In this document: positions 24,738 to 32,440 of the stretch, one piece after another
Layout: every line of letters starts with the position of its first letter
Numbering within the stretch: position 1 is the first letter of the stretch
From: an uncultured Thiotrichaceae bacterium
GTDB lineage: Bacteria > Pseudomonadota > Gammaproteobacteria > Thiotrichales > Thiotrichaceae
NCBI GenBank assembly: GCA_937925855.1
Contig: CALAMO010000027.1
Span: 62,001-126,000 of the forward strand
DNA: 64,000 nucleotides
Direction: 5' to 3'
The notes under the pieces: model-generated
Databases searched by the model: none
Told to the model about the DNA's origin: nothing
Seen by the model: the letters and a program-made list of their open reading frames with translations, nothing else
Translations under genes and position numbers: made by a program

Positions 24738-25820
24738 CTACTGCACAGGATCAATCGCCTCCGGCGTTGTATCGGGCTGATAGTAATAGTCGTATTTATT
24801 CAACATATCACGAGTAAACAGCCAGGCTTGGTTATAGGAGAGGCCGCTATCTTCAGGAATAATAATCTTTACATAAAGATCATTCCCATGCTCGGCTTTC
24901 AGCGCAGCCAGCTCCAAATCAAGTGCCGCTAAATTAACATTGCGGTAGTCCGCTGCGCCGGGCCGACGAATACGGTAGCCCGACTTCTGATACATCACAT
25001 CAACCACGGTCTTACCCTTGGTAGAGCGCGTTGGTTTTAACAGCTTCTGGTATTTTTTGTTGAGCTCGTCATACTCGCCTTCCAGACTGGCTAGCCGAAG
25101 ACGCTCAGTCACGGTCTGCTCTCGCAGCGTCGCCAGCGACTGCTCGCTGTTGAAGTTTTCTTGCTGACTCGCAGCCAGCTCATTGCGCGCGGCCTCCAGC
25201 TCACTCTGTAAGCGTCCCGTTTCCAGCAGCAGATTTTGCTCTGCGCTCACTAATTCTTCCTGCAAACGCGCTCGCTCCAGCGTCAGTGCTTCGCGGGCCT
25301 GTGCCAATTCTCCTTGGAGGCGATTGCGCTCACTGGCGCGGGCTTGCTGCGCTTGATTCAGACTGCTTTGTAATTGGCTGGTGGTACGCATCTGCTGCTG
25401 TAGCGTTGTTTGCAGCACGGCAAGCTCCTGCTCACGCCGCTTAATAGTGCGGGCCTGACTAAGCTGCAAATCTTCCAGACGGCTTTGCTCAGCCATGCTT
25501 CGTGCTAGCTGGTTGCGCGTTTCTTCATCCTGCGCGCGGTTACGCAGTAGTTCCAGTTCCAAGGAAGAGGCGCGCTGTTGGAAATACTCCAGCTGCTCTT
25601 CCAACGTGGCATTTTCCCGCAGCGTAAATTCAGCCAGCTGGCTGGCCTGTTCTTCTGCGACCAGGCTGCTTTTCAGCTCATCCAACAGGCGCGTATTGCT
25701 CATCACCACGGCCACTGTGACCAATAAGAAGGTCATCACAATAACCATCATAATATCGGTAAACGAAGGCCAAAAACTGTCTTCAGTATCCTCGCTGTGA
25801 TAAAGATGACCCCAACTCAT
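24738..25820 (-). CDS. MotB/ExbD-like stator subunit with a long coiled coil
   Basis: A 360-residue inner-membrane protein with a short cytoplasmic N-terminus, one membrane helix (about residues 18-42) and a large periplasmic part. The helix opens FWPSFTDIMMVIVMTFLL; Asp22 sits where MotB, TolR and ExbD have their proton-carrying aspartate. Residues about 45-265 are a nearly unbroken Glu/Gln/Leu/Arg-rich coiled coil. The last 90 residues form a small alpha/beta domain (GYRIRRPGAADYRNVNL to LYVKIIIPEDSG, then NQAWLFTRDMLNKY). This is not an OmpA-type peptidoglycan domain as in MotB or ZorB and is more like an ExbD/TolR periplasmic domain. The ATG overlaps the stop of the MotA-like gene (ATGA). 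A 5:2 ion-driven stator pair is inferred. Confidence 0.78.
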   Translation of the reverse strand: MSWGHLYHSEDTEDSFWPSFTDIMMVIVMTFLLVTVAVVMSNTRLLDELKSSLVAEEQASQLAEFTLRENATLEEQLEYFQQRASSLELELLRNRAQDEETRNQLARSMAEQSRLEDLQLSQARTIKRREQELAVLQTTLQQQMRTTSQLQSSLNQAQQARASERNRLQGELAQAREALTLERARLQEELVSAEQNLLLETGRLQSELEAARNELAASQQENFNSEQSLATLREQTVTERLRLASLEGEYDELNKKYQKLLKPTRSTKGKTVVDVMYQKSGYRIRRPGAADYRNVNLAALDLELAALKAEHGNDLYVKIIIPEDSGLSYNQAWLFTRDMLNKYDYYYQPDTTPEAIDPVQ

Positions 25821-26776
25821 CGCGTGCGCCCACTGCTCTGAATAGACGAACGCTCTGCATCAAGCCGAAAGCCTTCCCGCAGCGATTCGCGGATCACCCG
25901 AATGTCGCGACTGCCAGAACCGATGCTATTCTGTAGCTCATCCACGGCCTGTTGCAGACGCTCACCCGCCTGTAAGAAGCGCTGCTGGATATGGGCAATC
26001 GACTCCGCCGTGAGACGCAGCTCCCCGGCCAGCACCGAGACATCATGCAGCAAATTACTTTCGACCGTACGGAACTGCGGCAATATGAGGCGCGCCGTGA
26101 CATCCTCGATATTCGCCAGTAACTGCGTGCGTATATCCTGGAGGCGCAAATGAAAATAAGTGTAGAACACATAGCAGATAATCGCAGTAATCGTCGTACT
26201 CAGCGCCATCGACATACCGCCGATAATCGTACCCATTTCCTCTAGGCTATCCGGCGAATCCAACAGCCCCGCCGCCCCAACCAACGCAACCGACAGCGAG
26301 ACAATCGTGCCAAAAACCCCTGCCAGTATTAGCGTATTATGCACAAAACGAATGAGCGTGAAGCGTGAGTTTTGGGAGGCAGCCAGGGTCGAGGCCAGCG
26401 CGCCCTGGTCGACATTCATGTGCTGCTCTGTGATTTCTTTGACCGCCATAAAACGATCCACAATCAGGGCATGCTGCACCATTTTATAGGTTGGATTCGC
26501 CACTTTGTCGCGCAGGCGCTGGATGAACTGATTTAAGGCGCCCTGCTCGCGCGCATAAGACAATACCAGCAAAATAATGCGCATGAGACCCAATAGAAAC
26601 AGCAGCAAGATCAGGCCATTCAATATCAGCCCAAGCTGTCCAGCCTGTCCAAGGTGGGTAGTTTGAAAAAACCCCAGCACCCAAGTCTTGTGATAAACCA
26701 TTAACCCGATGCTGAGCGACAGCAGAACCAGAATCTGTAACACCGTTAAATAACACCGCATCTTTATTGCTCTCAC
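25817..26776 (-). CDS. MotA/TolQ/ExbB-family proton channel subunit
   Basis: A 319-residue membrane protein with the four-helix plan of MotA/TolQ/ExbB. Helices lie at about residues 10-28, 48-75, 148-170 and 188-214. The last two carry the ion-path motifs VFGTIVSLSVALVG and GGMSMALSTTITAIICY, with Thr/Ser residues placed as in TolQ and ExbB. The cytoplasmic loop is 75 residues, and the C-terminal tail of about 100 residues is helical (AELRLTAESIA-like heptads). It starts four bases after rmuC and overlaps the MotB-like gene, so the pair should be made in coupled amounts. The start is GTG 26776 (GGGGAG seven bases upstream) or ATG 26761. Too large for ExbB, no flagellar genes nearby: a non-flagellar motor. 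Confidence 0.82.
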   Translation of the reverse strand: MRAIKMRCYLTVLQILVLLSLSIGLMVYHKTWVLGFFQTTHLGQAGQLGLILNGLILLLFLLGLMRIILLVLSYAREQGALNQFIQRLRDKVANPTYKMVQHALIVDRFMAVKEITEQHMNVDQGALASTLAASQNSRFTLIRFVHNTLILAGVFGTIVSLSVALVGAAGLLDSPDSLEEMGTIIGGMSMALSTTITAIICYVFYTYFHLRLQDIRTQLLANIEDVTARLILPQFRTVESNLLHDVSVLAGELRLTAESIAHIQQRFLQAGERLQQAVDELQNSIGSGSRDIRVIRESLREGFRLDAERSSIQSSGRTR

Positions 26777-26780
26777 TGCC

Positions 26781-28079
26781 TCACTCCCCGTCTTTTAAGC
26801 TAATTTCTGTCTGTACCGACCTACGTGGCACACCTTCCAGCGGCTCGGTTTCTGCCAGCTCTCGCCCTGATCCCGTACCCAACTCAGCCAGCTTACGCGC
26901 CCCAGGCAGCACATTACGCTCCAGTGAACCCAATAATTTATTATAAGTATCCACACTATCCGCGACGTGCTTACCCAAGCGGTCGACATGCGCGGTAAAT
27001 ACGCTCAGCCGCTTATGCAGCTCCACACCCACATCGCGAATCCGGCGCGCATTATCCGTCAACACGGACTGCTGCCAGCCAAACGCCACCGCGCGCAGCA
27101 GCGCCATTAAGGTCGCAGGCGTCGCCAAAATCACCCGCAGCTCCAACGCATCCTGCATCAAATTTTTATCACACTCCAGCGCCGCGCCTAAAAACTGTTC
27201 ACCCGGCATGAATAACACGACAAAGTCAGGTGCATTCTCAAACTGTTCCCAATAGCGCTTGCCCGCCAAAATGCGCACATGTTCTCGCACCCTTTTGGCA
27301 TGTTGCTGCAAATGCTGCTGGCGCCGCGTTTCATCCTCGCTTTCAAACGCATCCAAATATGCATCCATCGGCGCTTTTGCATCAATCACCAACTCACGCT
27401 TATCCGGCATACGGACTAACATATCCGGGCGAATCGTACGCTCCGCATTACTGCGCTGCACCTGCTCAGAGAAATCGCAATGTTCGGTCATCCCCGCCAT
27501 TTCAGCAATGCGTTTCAGGCTCAGTTCACCCCACTGGCCGCGCATCCCCGGCGTCCGTAGCGCCGTTGATAATTTACTGGTTTCTTGGCGCAGCGCCATC
27601 TGATCGACGCCGAGCTGGCGCAACTGCTCGCCTAAAGCGCCAAACGAAGCCTGCCGCTTTTGTTCAATCCGCTGAATCTGCTGCTCCGTTTTCTCTAGCG
27701 CCTGCTGTATGGGTGTGATCAGATGCTGAATCGATTGCTGGCGCTGGGTCAGGTCAGCTCTGGACTCAGTGTGGAAACGCCGCATGCTTTCCTGCGCAAG
27801 CTGTAGGAATTGCTGATTATTTTCCTGTAGGGCATGACGCGAAGCCGCAGAGAAGTTATGGTGCAAGCGATCCTGAGCATCATCCAGCATGCGCAGGCGC
27901 TCTTCATGCATCTGCTCTTCGTTTTTCAGCTGGAGCTGTAGACGCTCGACAGTGCGCCGGGCCTGCTGAAGCGGGCGACTGTAAATTAGATAAGCCACCA
28001 GCATCCCTAACAAAAACATCAGCAGGGCGACAATCAGCAGTATATTATCATCAATAATATGTCCAATGCCTACATTCAC
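26781..28079 (-). CDS. rmuC: DNA recombination protein RmuC
   Basis: A 432-residue membrane-anchored protein of the RmuC family, which in E. coli limits recombination between inverted repeats. Residues 13-33 form an N-terminal membrane helix, residues about 38-175 a coiled coil, and from about 178 the RmuC domain (GQWGELSLKRIAEMAGM, then a PD-(D/E)xK-like nuclease core with Asp219 in RPDMLV and Asp233/Lys235 in VIDAKAP). GTG 28079 is preceded by GAGGAG at a spacing of eight, a good start; there is no usable ATG near. It is the first gene of an apparent four-gene operon ending at the SH3 protein, an unusual partner set for RmuC. Confidence 0.9.
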   Translation of the reverse strand: MNVGIGHIIDDNILLIVALLMFLLGMLVAYLIYSRPLQQARRTVERLQLQLKNEEQMHEERLRMLDDAQDRLHHNFSAASRHALQENNQQFLQLAQESMRRFHTESRADLTQRQQSIQHLITPIQQALEKTEQQIQRIEQKRQASFGALGEQLRQLGVDQMALRQETSKLSTALRTPGMRGQWGELSLKRIAEMAGMTEHCDFSEQVQRSNAERTIRPDMLVRMPDKRELVIDAKAPMDAYLDAFESEDETRRQQHLQQHAKRVREHVRILAGKRYWEQFENAPDFVVLFMPGEQFLGAALECDKNLMQDALELRVILATPATLMALLRAVAFGWQQSVLTDNARRIRDVGVELHKRLSVFTAHVDRLGKHVADSVDTYNKLLGSLERNVLPGARKLAELGTGSGRELAETEPLEGVPRRSVQTEISLKDGE

Positions 28080-28176
28080 TGCTGCTGCTCCTCTTAACTC
28101 AGGGGGTACGGCCTGATTGTTCCGCTTTCAACAATAACTTACGTATTAACATATACAACCCAGACCAGAGGCTACC

Positions 28177-28743
28177 ATGAACGCAAGTCAACACACTCCT
28201 ATGATACCGCAGATGCAGAATGTTCACCGCCGGACAGGGCAGTTTATGGCAAAAACAACCGCGCTAATTATCACATTAATGGCGGGGCTTAGCCTATTCT
28301 CTGCCCCAGCGCTAGCGCTAAGCGATATGCAGGGCAAACCGCAAAAATTCAGCGACTTTATTGGCAAAGGTCAATGGACTGTATTTGAGGTATGGTCTTC
28401 ACAGTGTCCAGCTTGCCCAGATGCCGTTTTTTATATGAATAACCTGAAAAAACGCTACGCTAAAGCACAGCTGATTGGGATTTCAGTCGATGGCGATTAC
28501 GGCGCGGAAGGCCCCACGCTAGCTAAACGGTTTATCACACAGCATGAAATCAGCTTTCCAACGCTGTATAGCAGCACTGCCGAAGTAGATGAATGGCTTG
28601 GGCAGTATTCCGAAGTGCTGTTTGGCACGCCCTCGGTACTGTTTTTTAATCCACAGGGTGAACTGAGTAATATTGAGGTTGGCGCCATTATTTCTCAGGA
28701 TGTCATTGATTTTATTGAGCAGACCGAAAACAACTCGCGCTAG
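28177..28743 (+). CDS. TlpA-like periplasmic thioredoxin
   Basis: A 188-residue thioredoxin-fold protein. An N-terminal hydrophobic segment (about residues 27-48, ALIITLMAGLSLFSAPALA) is a signal peptide or anchor. The redox motif is WSSQCPACPDAV with CPAC at about residues 76-79, and the cis-proline loop is FGTPSVLFF. The GGxxDYG-type insertion ISVDGDYGAEG matches TlpA/ResA. It would act as a periplasmic thiol reductant. The ATG at 28177 has GAGG five bases upstream; the later ATG 28246 gives a shorter, cleaner signal peptide, so the start is uncertain. Divergent from rmuC and convergent with minE. Confidence 0.83.
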   Translation: MNASQHTPMIPQMQNVHRRTGQFMAKTTALIITLMAGLSLFSAPALALSDMQGKPQKFSDFIGKGQWTVFEVWSSQCPACPDAVFYMNNLKKRYAKAQLIGISVDGDYGAEGPTLAKRFITQHEISFPTLYSSTAEVDEWLGQYSEVLFGTPSVLFFNPQGELSNIEVGAIISQDVIDFIEQTENNSR

Positions 28744-28783
28744 GCACTGATCCGTTACGCGCCTGGAACGCCTTATTAAGCGA

Positions 28784-28805
28784 CGCAGTCCCAGTTCGGT
28801 CTGCG
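28784..28805. terminator. hairpin between convergent tlpA-like gene and minE
   Basis: CGCAG (28784-28788) and CTGCG (28801-28805) with inner CC/GG pairs form a stem of about seven pairs in the 85-base gap between the two convergent genes. It has only a short T-run (TTT), so a weak bidirectional terminator at best. Confidence 0.3.
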
Positions 28806-28828
28806 CCGTTTAATAGCCTGATTACGAC

Positions 28829-29086
28829 CTATAAAGCCCGCTCCGGCAAAGCAATATTCAATTCCAGAATATCGCAATCAGCACCCTTCTCAAACTGTAC
28901 GTTCACCGCTTCTTCATCAATTTTCACGTATTTATTAATCACGCCCATAATATCGCGCCGCATCTGCGGCAAATAGTCTGGCCCGCCGCGATCCAGGCGC
29001 TCATGCGCAATCACAATCTGCAAACGTTCCTTCGCCAACTGCGCACTTTTAGGTTTTTTCTTATTGAAATAATCAAATAGTCCCAT
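28829..29086 (-). CDS. minE: cell division topological specificity factor MinE
   Basis: Stimulates MinD ATPase and drives MinC/MinD pole-to-pole oscillation. I use ATG 29086 (85 residues), where MGLFDYF gives the membrane-targeting N-terminus of MinE; a TTG at 29104 would start six residues earlier. The anti-MinCD helix reads KERLQIVIAHER and the C-terminal topological domain has YLPQMRRDIMGVINKYV. GGAGG lies 11 bases upstream and overlaps the minD stop. Third gene of minC-minD-minE; length is normal. Confidence 0.96.
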   Translation of the reverse strand: MGLFDYFNKKKPKSAQLAKERLQIVIAHERLDRGGPDYLPQMRRDIMGVINKYVKIDEEAVNVQFEKGADCDILELNIALPERAL

Positions 29087-29093
29087 GGTTTTA

Positions 29094-29903
29094 TTATCCT
29101 CCAAACAAGCGTTTGAAAATTCCTTTTTTCTCTACCTCAAGGAAACGATGCGGCACCGTCTCACCCAGAAAACGCTGTACAAAGTCCTCGTAGGCCTGCC
29201 CAGCCGTACTTTCCTTGTCGAGGATAACCGGCGAACCGCTATTGGAAGCCTGCAACACCGCCTGTGACTCTGGGATAACACCGATTAACGGCACGGCCAA
29301 AATTTCCAAAATATCTTCCAGTGCCAGCATGTCACCGTGCTCAACCCGCTCCGGTGAGTAGCGCGTAATCAATAGATGCTCGCGAATGGTCTCACCCTGC
29401 TCTGCTTTGCGCGTGCGACTCTGTAACAAACCCAAAATGCGGTCTGAATCACGCACTGAGGAAACTTCAGGATTCGTCACAATCACCGCATCATCCGCAA
29501 AATACATCGCCATCGCAGCACCTTTTTCGATACCTGCTGGCGAGTCACAAATAATGAACTCAAAACCGTCATCAACCAGCTCATTCAGCACTTTCTCGAC
29601 GCCTTCCTGCGTCAACGCATCTTTATCGCGCGTTTGTGAGGCCGGTAGAATATATAAGTTATTCGTGCGTTTATCTTTAATCAGTGCCTGTTTTAGATTA
29701 GCTTCACCGCTAATCACATTCACAAAATCATAGACAACCCGCCGCTCACAGCCCATGATTAAATCCAAATTACGCAGACCAACATCAAAATCGATGACCG
29801 CTGTTTTATGTCCTTTTAATGCCAGTCCGGTAGCAAATGCTGCACTGGACGTTGTCTTGCCCACACCGCCCTTACCCGAAGTTACCACCACGATTCTGCT
29901 CAA
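29094..29903 (-). CDS. minD: septum site-determining ATPase MinD (TTG start)
   Basis: Membrane-associated ATPase that recruits MinC and is driven off the membrane by MinE. The 269-residue protein opens VVVTSGKGGVGKTTSSAAF (deviant Walker A at residues 9-17), then AVIDFDVGLRNLDLIMGCE and ICDSPAGIE, all MinD hallmarks. The C-terminal amphipathic membrane helix is FLEVEKKGIFKRLFG. The codon is TTG at 29903 with AAGGAG eight bases upstream; the nearby ATG is out of frame. It lies 56 bases after minC and ends just before minE. Confidence 0.97.
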   Translation of the reverse strand: MSRIVVVTSGKGGVGKTTSSAAFATGLALKGHKTAVIDFDVGLRNLDLIMGCERRVVYDFVNVISGEANLKQALIKDKRTNNLYILPASQTRDKDALTQEGVEKVLNELVDDGFEFIICDSPAGIEKGAAMAMYFADDAVIVTNPEVSSVRDSDRILGLLQSRTRKAEQGETIREHLLITRYSPERVEHGDMLALEDILEILAVPLIGVIPESQAVLQASNSGSPVILDKESTAGQAYEDFVQRFLGETVPHRFLEVEKKGIFKRLFGG

Positions 29904-29959
29904 AACCCATTCTCCTTAATCCTGATTGAGGCTGATTGATTATAAACCTTTCCCTAGCA

Positions 29960-30655
29960 TTATATTGCGATAATTTTAAGTTTTTCATCTTCCAAACAAA
30001 CCATCACCGCCTGCCCTTTAAAATTCTCTTCCATTTCATCCAGCAGCCGGTAACGTCCAGCAATCGCCACTAATTCTGCTTCGAGTTGCTGACAAAATAT
30101 ACGCGCCCCAGTATCACCCTGCACCCCGGCGAGCACTCGGCCACGCAGTGCGCCATACACATGCACTGACCCCCCAGCCAGTAATTCTGAGCCTGCACTG
30201 GTTTGTTGCAACACCACAATATCACCATCTGGACAATAGACTTGCTGTCCAGAACGCACCGGACGCTCCACTGTCATCAGGCGCTGTACCGGCTCAGATA
30301 CAGTTTTATTTTTAAGCGGCGGTGTGCGCGTCTGACTGCCACCGGGCCTTAAAACTGCCCAACCCGCTTTTTCCGCTGCTACTGACGCTGCATCATTTAG
30401 ATTACGAATGCCCACCGGAATCAGACCCGTCTGCTGCAATAGACGCCGCAAACGCTCAAAATCCATCGTCTCAGACTCAGGCACAGCGGAAATCTGCTGG
30501 CAGTCGACGATAATTGGGCTGCGCGCCAGCATTTGCCAGGCCGCCGCATCATGCTCCTGTAGCGCATCAGCAATCGCGTCTGTATCAGATGCATGCAGTA
30601 ATAAAACGTTCAATAAAGACATCTCACCCTTCAACTCAAAGACCGAATTTTTCAA
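29960..30655 (-). CDS. minC: septum site-determining protein MinC (TTG start)
   Basis: Inhibitor of FtsZ polymerisation. The conserved N-terminal FELKG strand follows directly after TTG 30655 (product KNSVFELKGEMS), with GGTGGA at a normal spacing upstream; this gives 231 residues, the usual length. Residues to about 100 are the N-domain that acts on FtsZ, a linker follows, and the C-terminal beta-helix (VYCPDGDIVVLQQTSAGSELLAGG, given as VYCPDGDIV and ELLAGGSVHVYGALRGR) binds MinD. The next in-frame ATG would delete FELKG; upstream candidate ATG codons add unrelated residues. First gene of the min group, divergent from the Sel1 gene across a 408-base gap. Confidence 0.93.
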   Translation of the reverse strand: MKNSVFELKGEMSLLNVLLLHASDTDAIADALQEHDAAAWQMLARSPIIVDCQQISAVPESETMDFERLRRLLQQTGLIPVGIRNLNDAASVAAEKAGWAVLRPGGSQTRTPPLKNKTVSEPVQRLMTVERPVRSGQQVYCPDGDIVVLQQTSAGSELLAGGSVHVYGALRGRVLAGVQGDTGARIFCQQLEAELVAIAGRYRLLDEMEENFKGQAVMVCLEDEKLKIIAI

Positions 30656-30734
30656 AATTCCACCACTCCATTGGATCCGACAATTTGCCTGAAAATAACA
30701 CATTAACGACCTAAAAGGCGTGCAGGTTTTAATC

Positions 30735-30769
30735 AAAAAATCACACACACACAGCCAAAAAAATCACAC
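30735..30769. repeat. direct repeat AAAAAATCACAC, two copies
   Basis: AAAAAATCACAC occurs at 30735-30746 and 30758-30769, 23 bases apart, in the minC/Sel1 intergenic region. They may be binding sites or part of an A/C-rich low-complexity stretch. Confidence 0.5.
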
Positions 30770-30777
30770 GATCAACC

Positions 30778-30841
30778 TATAAATAATCGATAAAATCAAA
30801 CATCCGACAGGGCATGAACCTGAACATTATAAATAATTGAT
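30778..30841. repeat. direct repeat TATAAATAATYGAT, two copies 50 bp apart
   Basis: TATAAATAATCGAT (30778-30791) and TATAAATAATTGAT (30828-30841) differ at one base and are exactly 50 bases apart, close to five helical turns. Both contain TATAAAT/TAAT and could be promoter -10 regions or protein sites. Confidence 0.55.
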
Positions 30842-31063
30842 TTTTATGACAATAAAAAAACAATTGATTCAAAAAGAAACCTTAAAAGTAACCGTAAACC
30901 AGACGATACATCATAAATTCAGGTTATTCGATTATGCACAATAATTAATTTCCTGTAATATCCTCAACAGAGGGTTAACGATGGCTTCTCACTAAAAGTA
31001 TCTTAACGAAGCCTGAATATACCTAAGGAAATCAAACACTCCTCACTTCAGGGCAGCAGGGTG

Positions 31064-32365
31064 ATGAAAAATAATTTATCAAAAAAGCGACTTGTGCCAA
31101 TAAGCGTCGCTGGGGTTTTTTTGTGCTTGTCTCACAACATGGTAACAGCCGCAACGCCGGAGCTTGGCTCGGTCTATAATCCGACGCAGCAATATGAAAT
31201 TGCTAAAAAATTAATCAAATCTGAAGCGACTCACTCATTCAACAGCGGCTTGAAATGGTTGAGACTAGCCGCTGCTCAACAGCACCCTGAGGCCCTATAT
31301 CAGCTAGGATTTTATTATGAGTTCGGACTGCATGACTTAGCGAAAAATTATGAAAAAGCCATTTCACTTTACAAGAAAGCCGCCGCAACGGGACATCTTA
31401 CTGCACAGCTGCGACTGAGTAATCTGTTTCTGCATACTGACCTCCCCTTTTACGATAGCAAACAGGGGCATTTCTGGCTCAAGCAGGCGGCTAAACAGGA
31501 CGATGCCCAGGCTCAGTTCAGCTTAGCTATGTTTTACAGGGACCATCTTTCGACCCAGGCAAGTGTACAGGAGATGTTGCTCTGGCTAAACAAAGCCGCC
31601 ACCAATGGCCACCAAGAAGCGCAGTACATGTTGGGCACCTATTACTTACAGGGTCGGTTCATCATGCAAAACTTAACCAAGGCCTTTTCCTGGTTTAGCC
31701 AAGCTGCTGACCAAGGCGACGCCGCATCACAATATAACGTAGGGCTGATGTATGAACTCGGTAATGGTACCCACGTCGATCAACAAGAGGCCATTCACTG
31801 GTACCGGAACGCGGCGGCCCAGGACGAACCCAATGCCCAATTTCATCTGGGCAAGAAATACCTACTGGGCGAGAACCTAGAGAAAGATATCAGCCGGGGC
31901 ATTCAGTTCATCACTCAGGCCGCAGAGGCTGGGAATCCAGCAGCGCAGACCATGTTGGCGAACTATCTGCTGCTTGATCAGCACACCGAAAAGGACTTTG
32001 AACGCGCCTTTGAGTTATACCTAGCGGCCGCTCGCAAAGACTACCCAGAAGCACAGTACCGGGTTTCCGTCATGTTTGCCAAAGGCCAAGGCGTCACGAA
32101 AGATGAGCGCAAGTCTGTGCATTGGATCAGCAAAGCTGCCGAGCAGAATCATCCGACCGCGCAGTACGGCCTGGGGGCTTATCTGTTTAACGGTGTGGGC
32201 ATCGAGAAAAATATACTGCTCGCGGCCTACTGGATGTCACTGGCCGCACTACAGGGCCAGGAACATGCGCTGGAATCACGCGATAAGGTTATTAATCTGC
32301 TCAGCGATTCTGAACGGGATGATCTTAAACAACGCATAAAAATGTTCGACCCGCCACAGCAATAA
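31064..32365 (+). CDS. Sel1-like repeat protein, secreted
   Basis: A 433-residue protein: a signal peptide (PISVAGVFLCLSHNMVTA) followed by about ten Sel1/TPR-like repeats of about 36 residues, each with the pattern A-x-x-x-L-G-x-x-Y-x-x-G-...-A-x-x-W-x-x-x-A-A. Clear ones start at YQLGFYYEFG, FSLAMFYRD, YMLGTYYLQG, YNVGLMYELGNG, FHLGKKYLLG and YGLGAYLFNG. Sel1 proteins scaffold protein complexes in the periplasm or interact with hosts; the partner here is unknown. The start is ATG 31064 with AGGG upstream (a GTG precedes it). It is expressed from the AT-rich region shared with minC and ends before a hairpin terminator. Confidence 0.85.
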   Translation: MKNNLSKKRLVPISVAGVFLCLSHNMVTAATPELGSVYNPTQQYEIAKKLIKSEATHSFNSGLKWLRLAAAQQHPEALYQLGFYYEFGLHDLAKNYEKAISLYKKAAATGHLTAQLRLSNLFLHTDLPFYDSKQGHFWLKQAAKQDDAQAQFSLAMFYRDHLSTQASVQEMLLWLNKAATNGHQEAQYMLGTYYLQGRFIMQNLTKAFSWFSQAADQGDAASQYNVGLMYELGNGTHVDQQEAIHWYRNAAAQDEPNAQFHLGKKYLLGENLEKDISRGIQFITQAAEAGNPAAQTMLANYLLLDQHTEKDFERAFELYLAAARKDYPEAQYRVSVMFAKGQGVTKDERKSVHWISKAAEQNHPTAQYGLGAYLFNGVGIEKNILLAAYWMSLAALQGQEHALESRDKVINLLSDSERDDLKQRIKMFDPPQQ

Positions 32366-32384
32366 TATCCAGGTCGCACCACAC

Positions 32385-32415
32385 GGGCAGCAGCTGTTCA
32401 TGTACAATGCTGCCC
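32385..32415 (+). terminator. probable intrinsic terminator of the Sel1 gene
   Basis: GGGCAGCA (32385-32392) and TGCTGCCC (32408-32415) form a perfect 8-bp stem with a 15-base loop, followed by TTTGTCATTTT. The T-tract is interrupted. The same hairpin overlaps the upstream TTG start candidate of mfd. Confidence 0.55.
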
Positions 32416-32440
32416 TTTGTCATTTTCTGAACGCAAACCT

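Larger units (their letters stand above)
30656..31063. promoter_or_regulatory. AT-rich intergenic region between divergent minC and the Sel1-repeat gene
   Basis: This 408-base gap holds no gene I can support. It is clearly richer in A/T than the flanks. It contains two direct-repeat pairs (listed separately) and must hold the promoters of the min operon and of the Sel1 gene, but no single sigma70 pair stands out strongly enough for me to place. Confidence 0.5.

Noticed and set aside
26781-28079. Classification of the rmuC region as a classic Zorya defence system
   Set aside because: No ZorC, ZorD or ZorE homologue is visible and the B subunit lacks the OmpA domain; only a loose architectural analogy remains.
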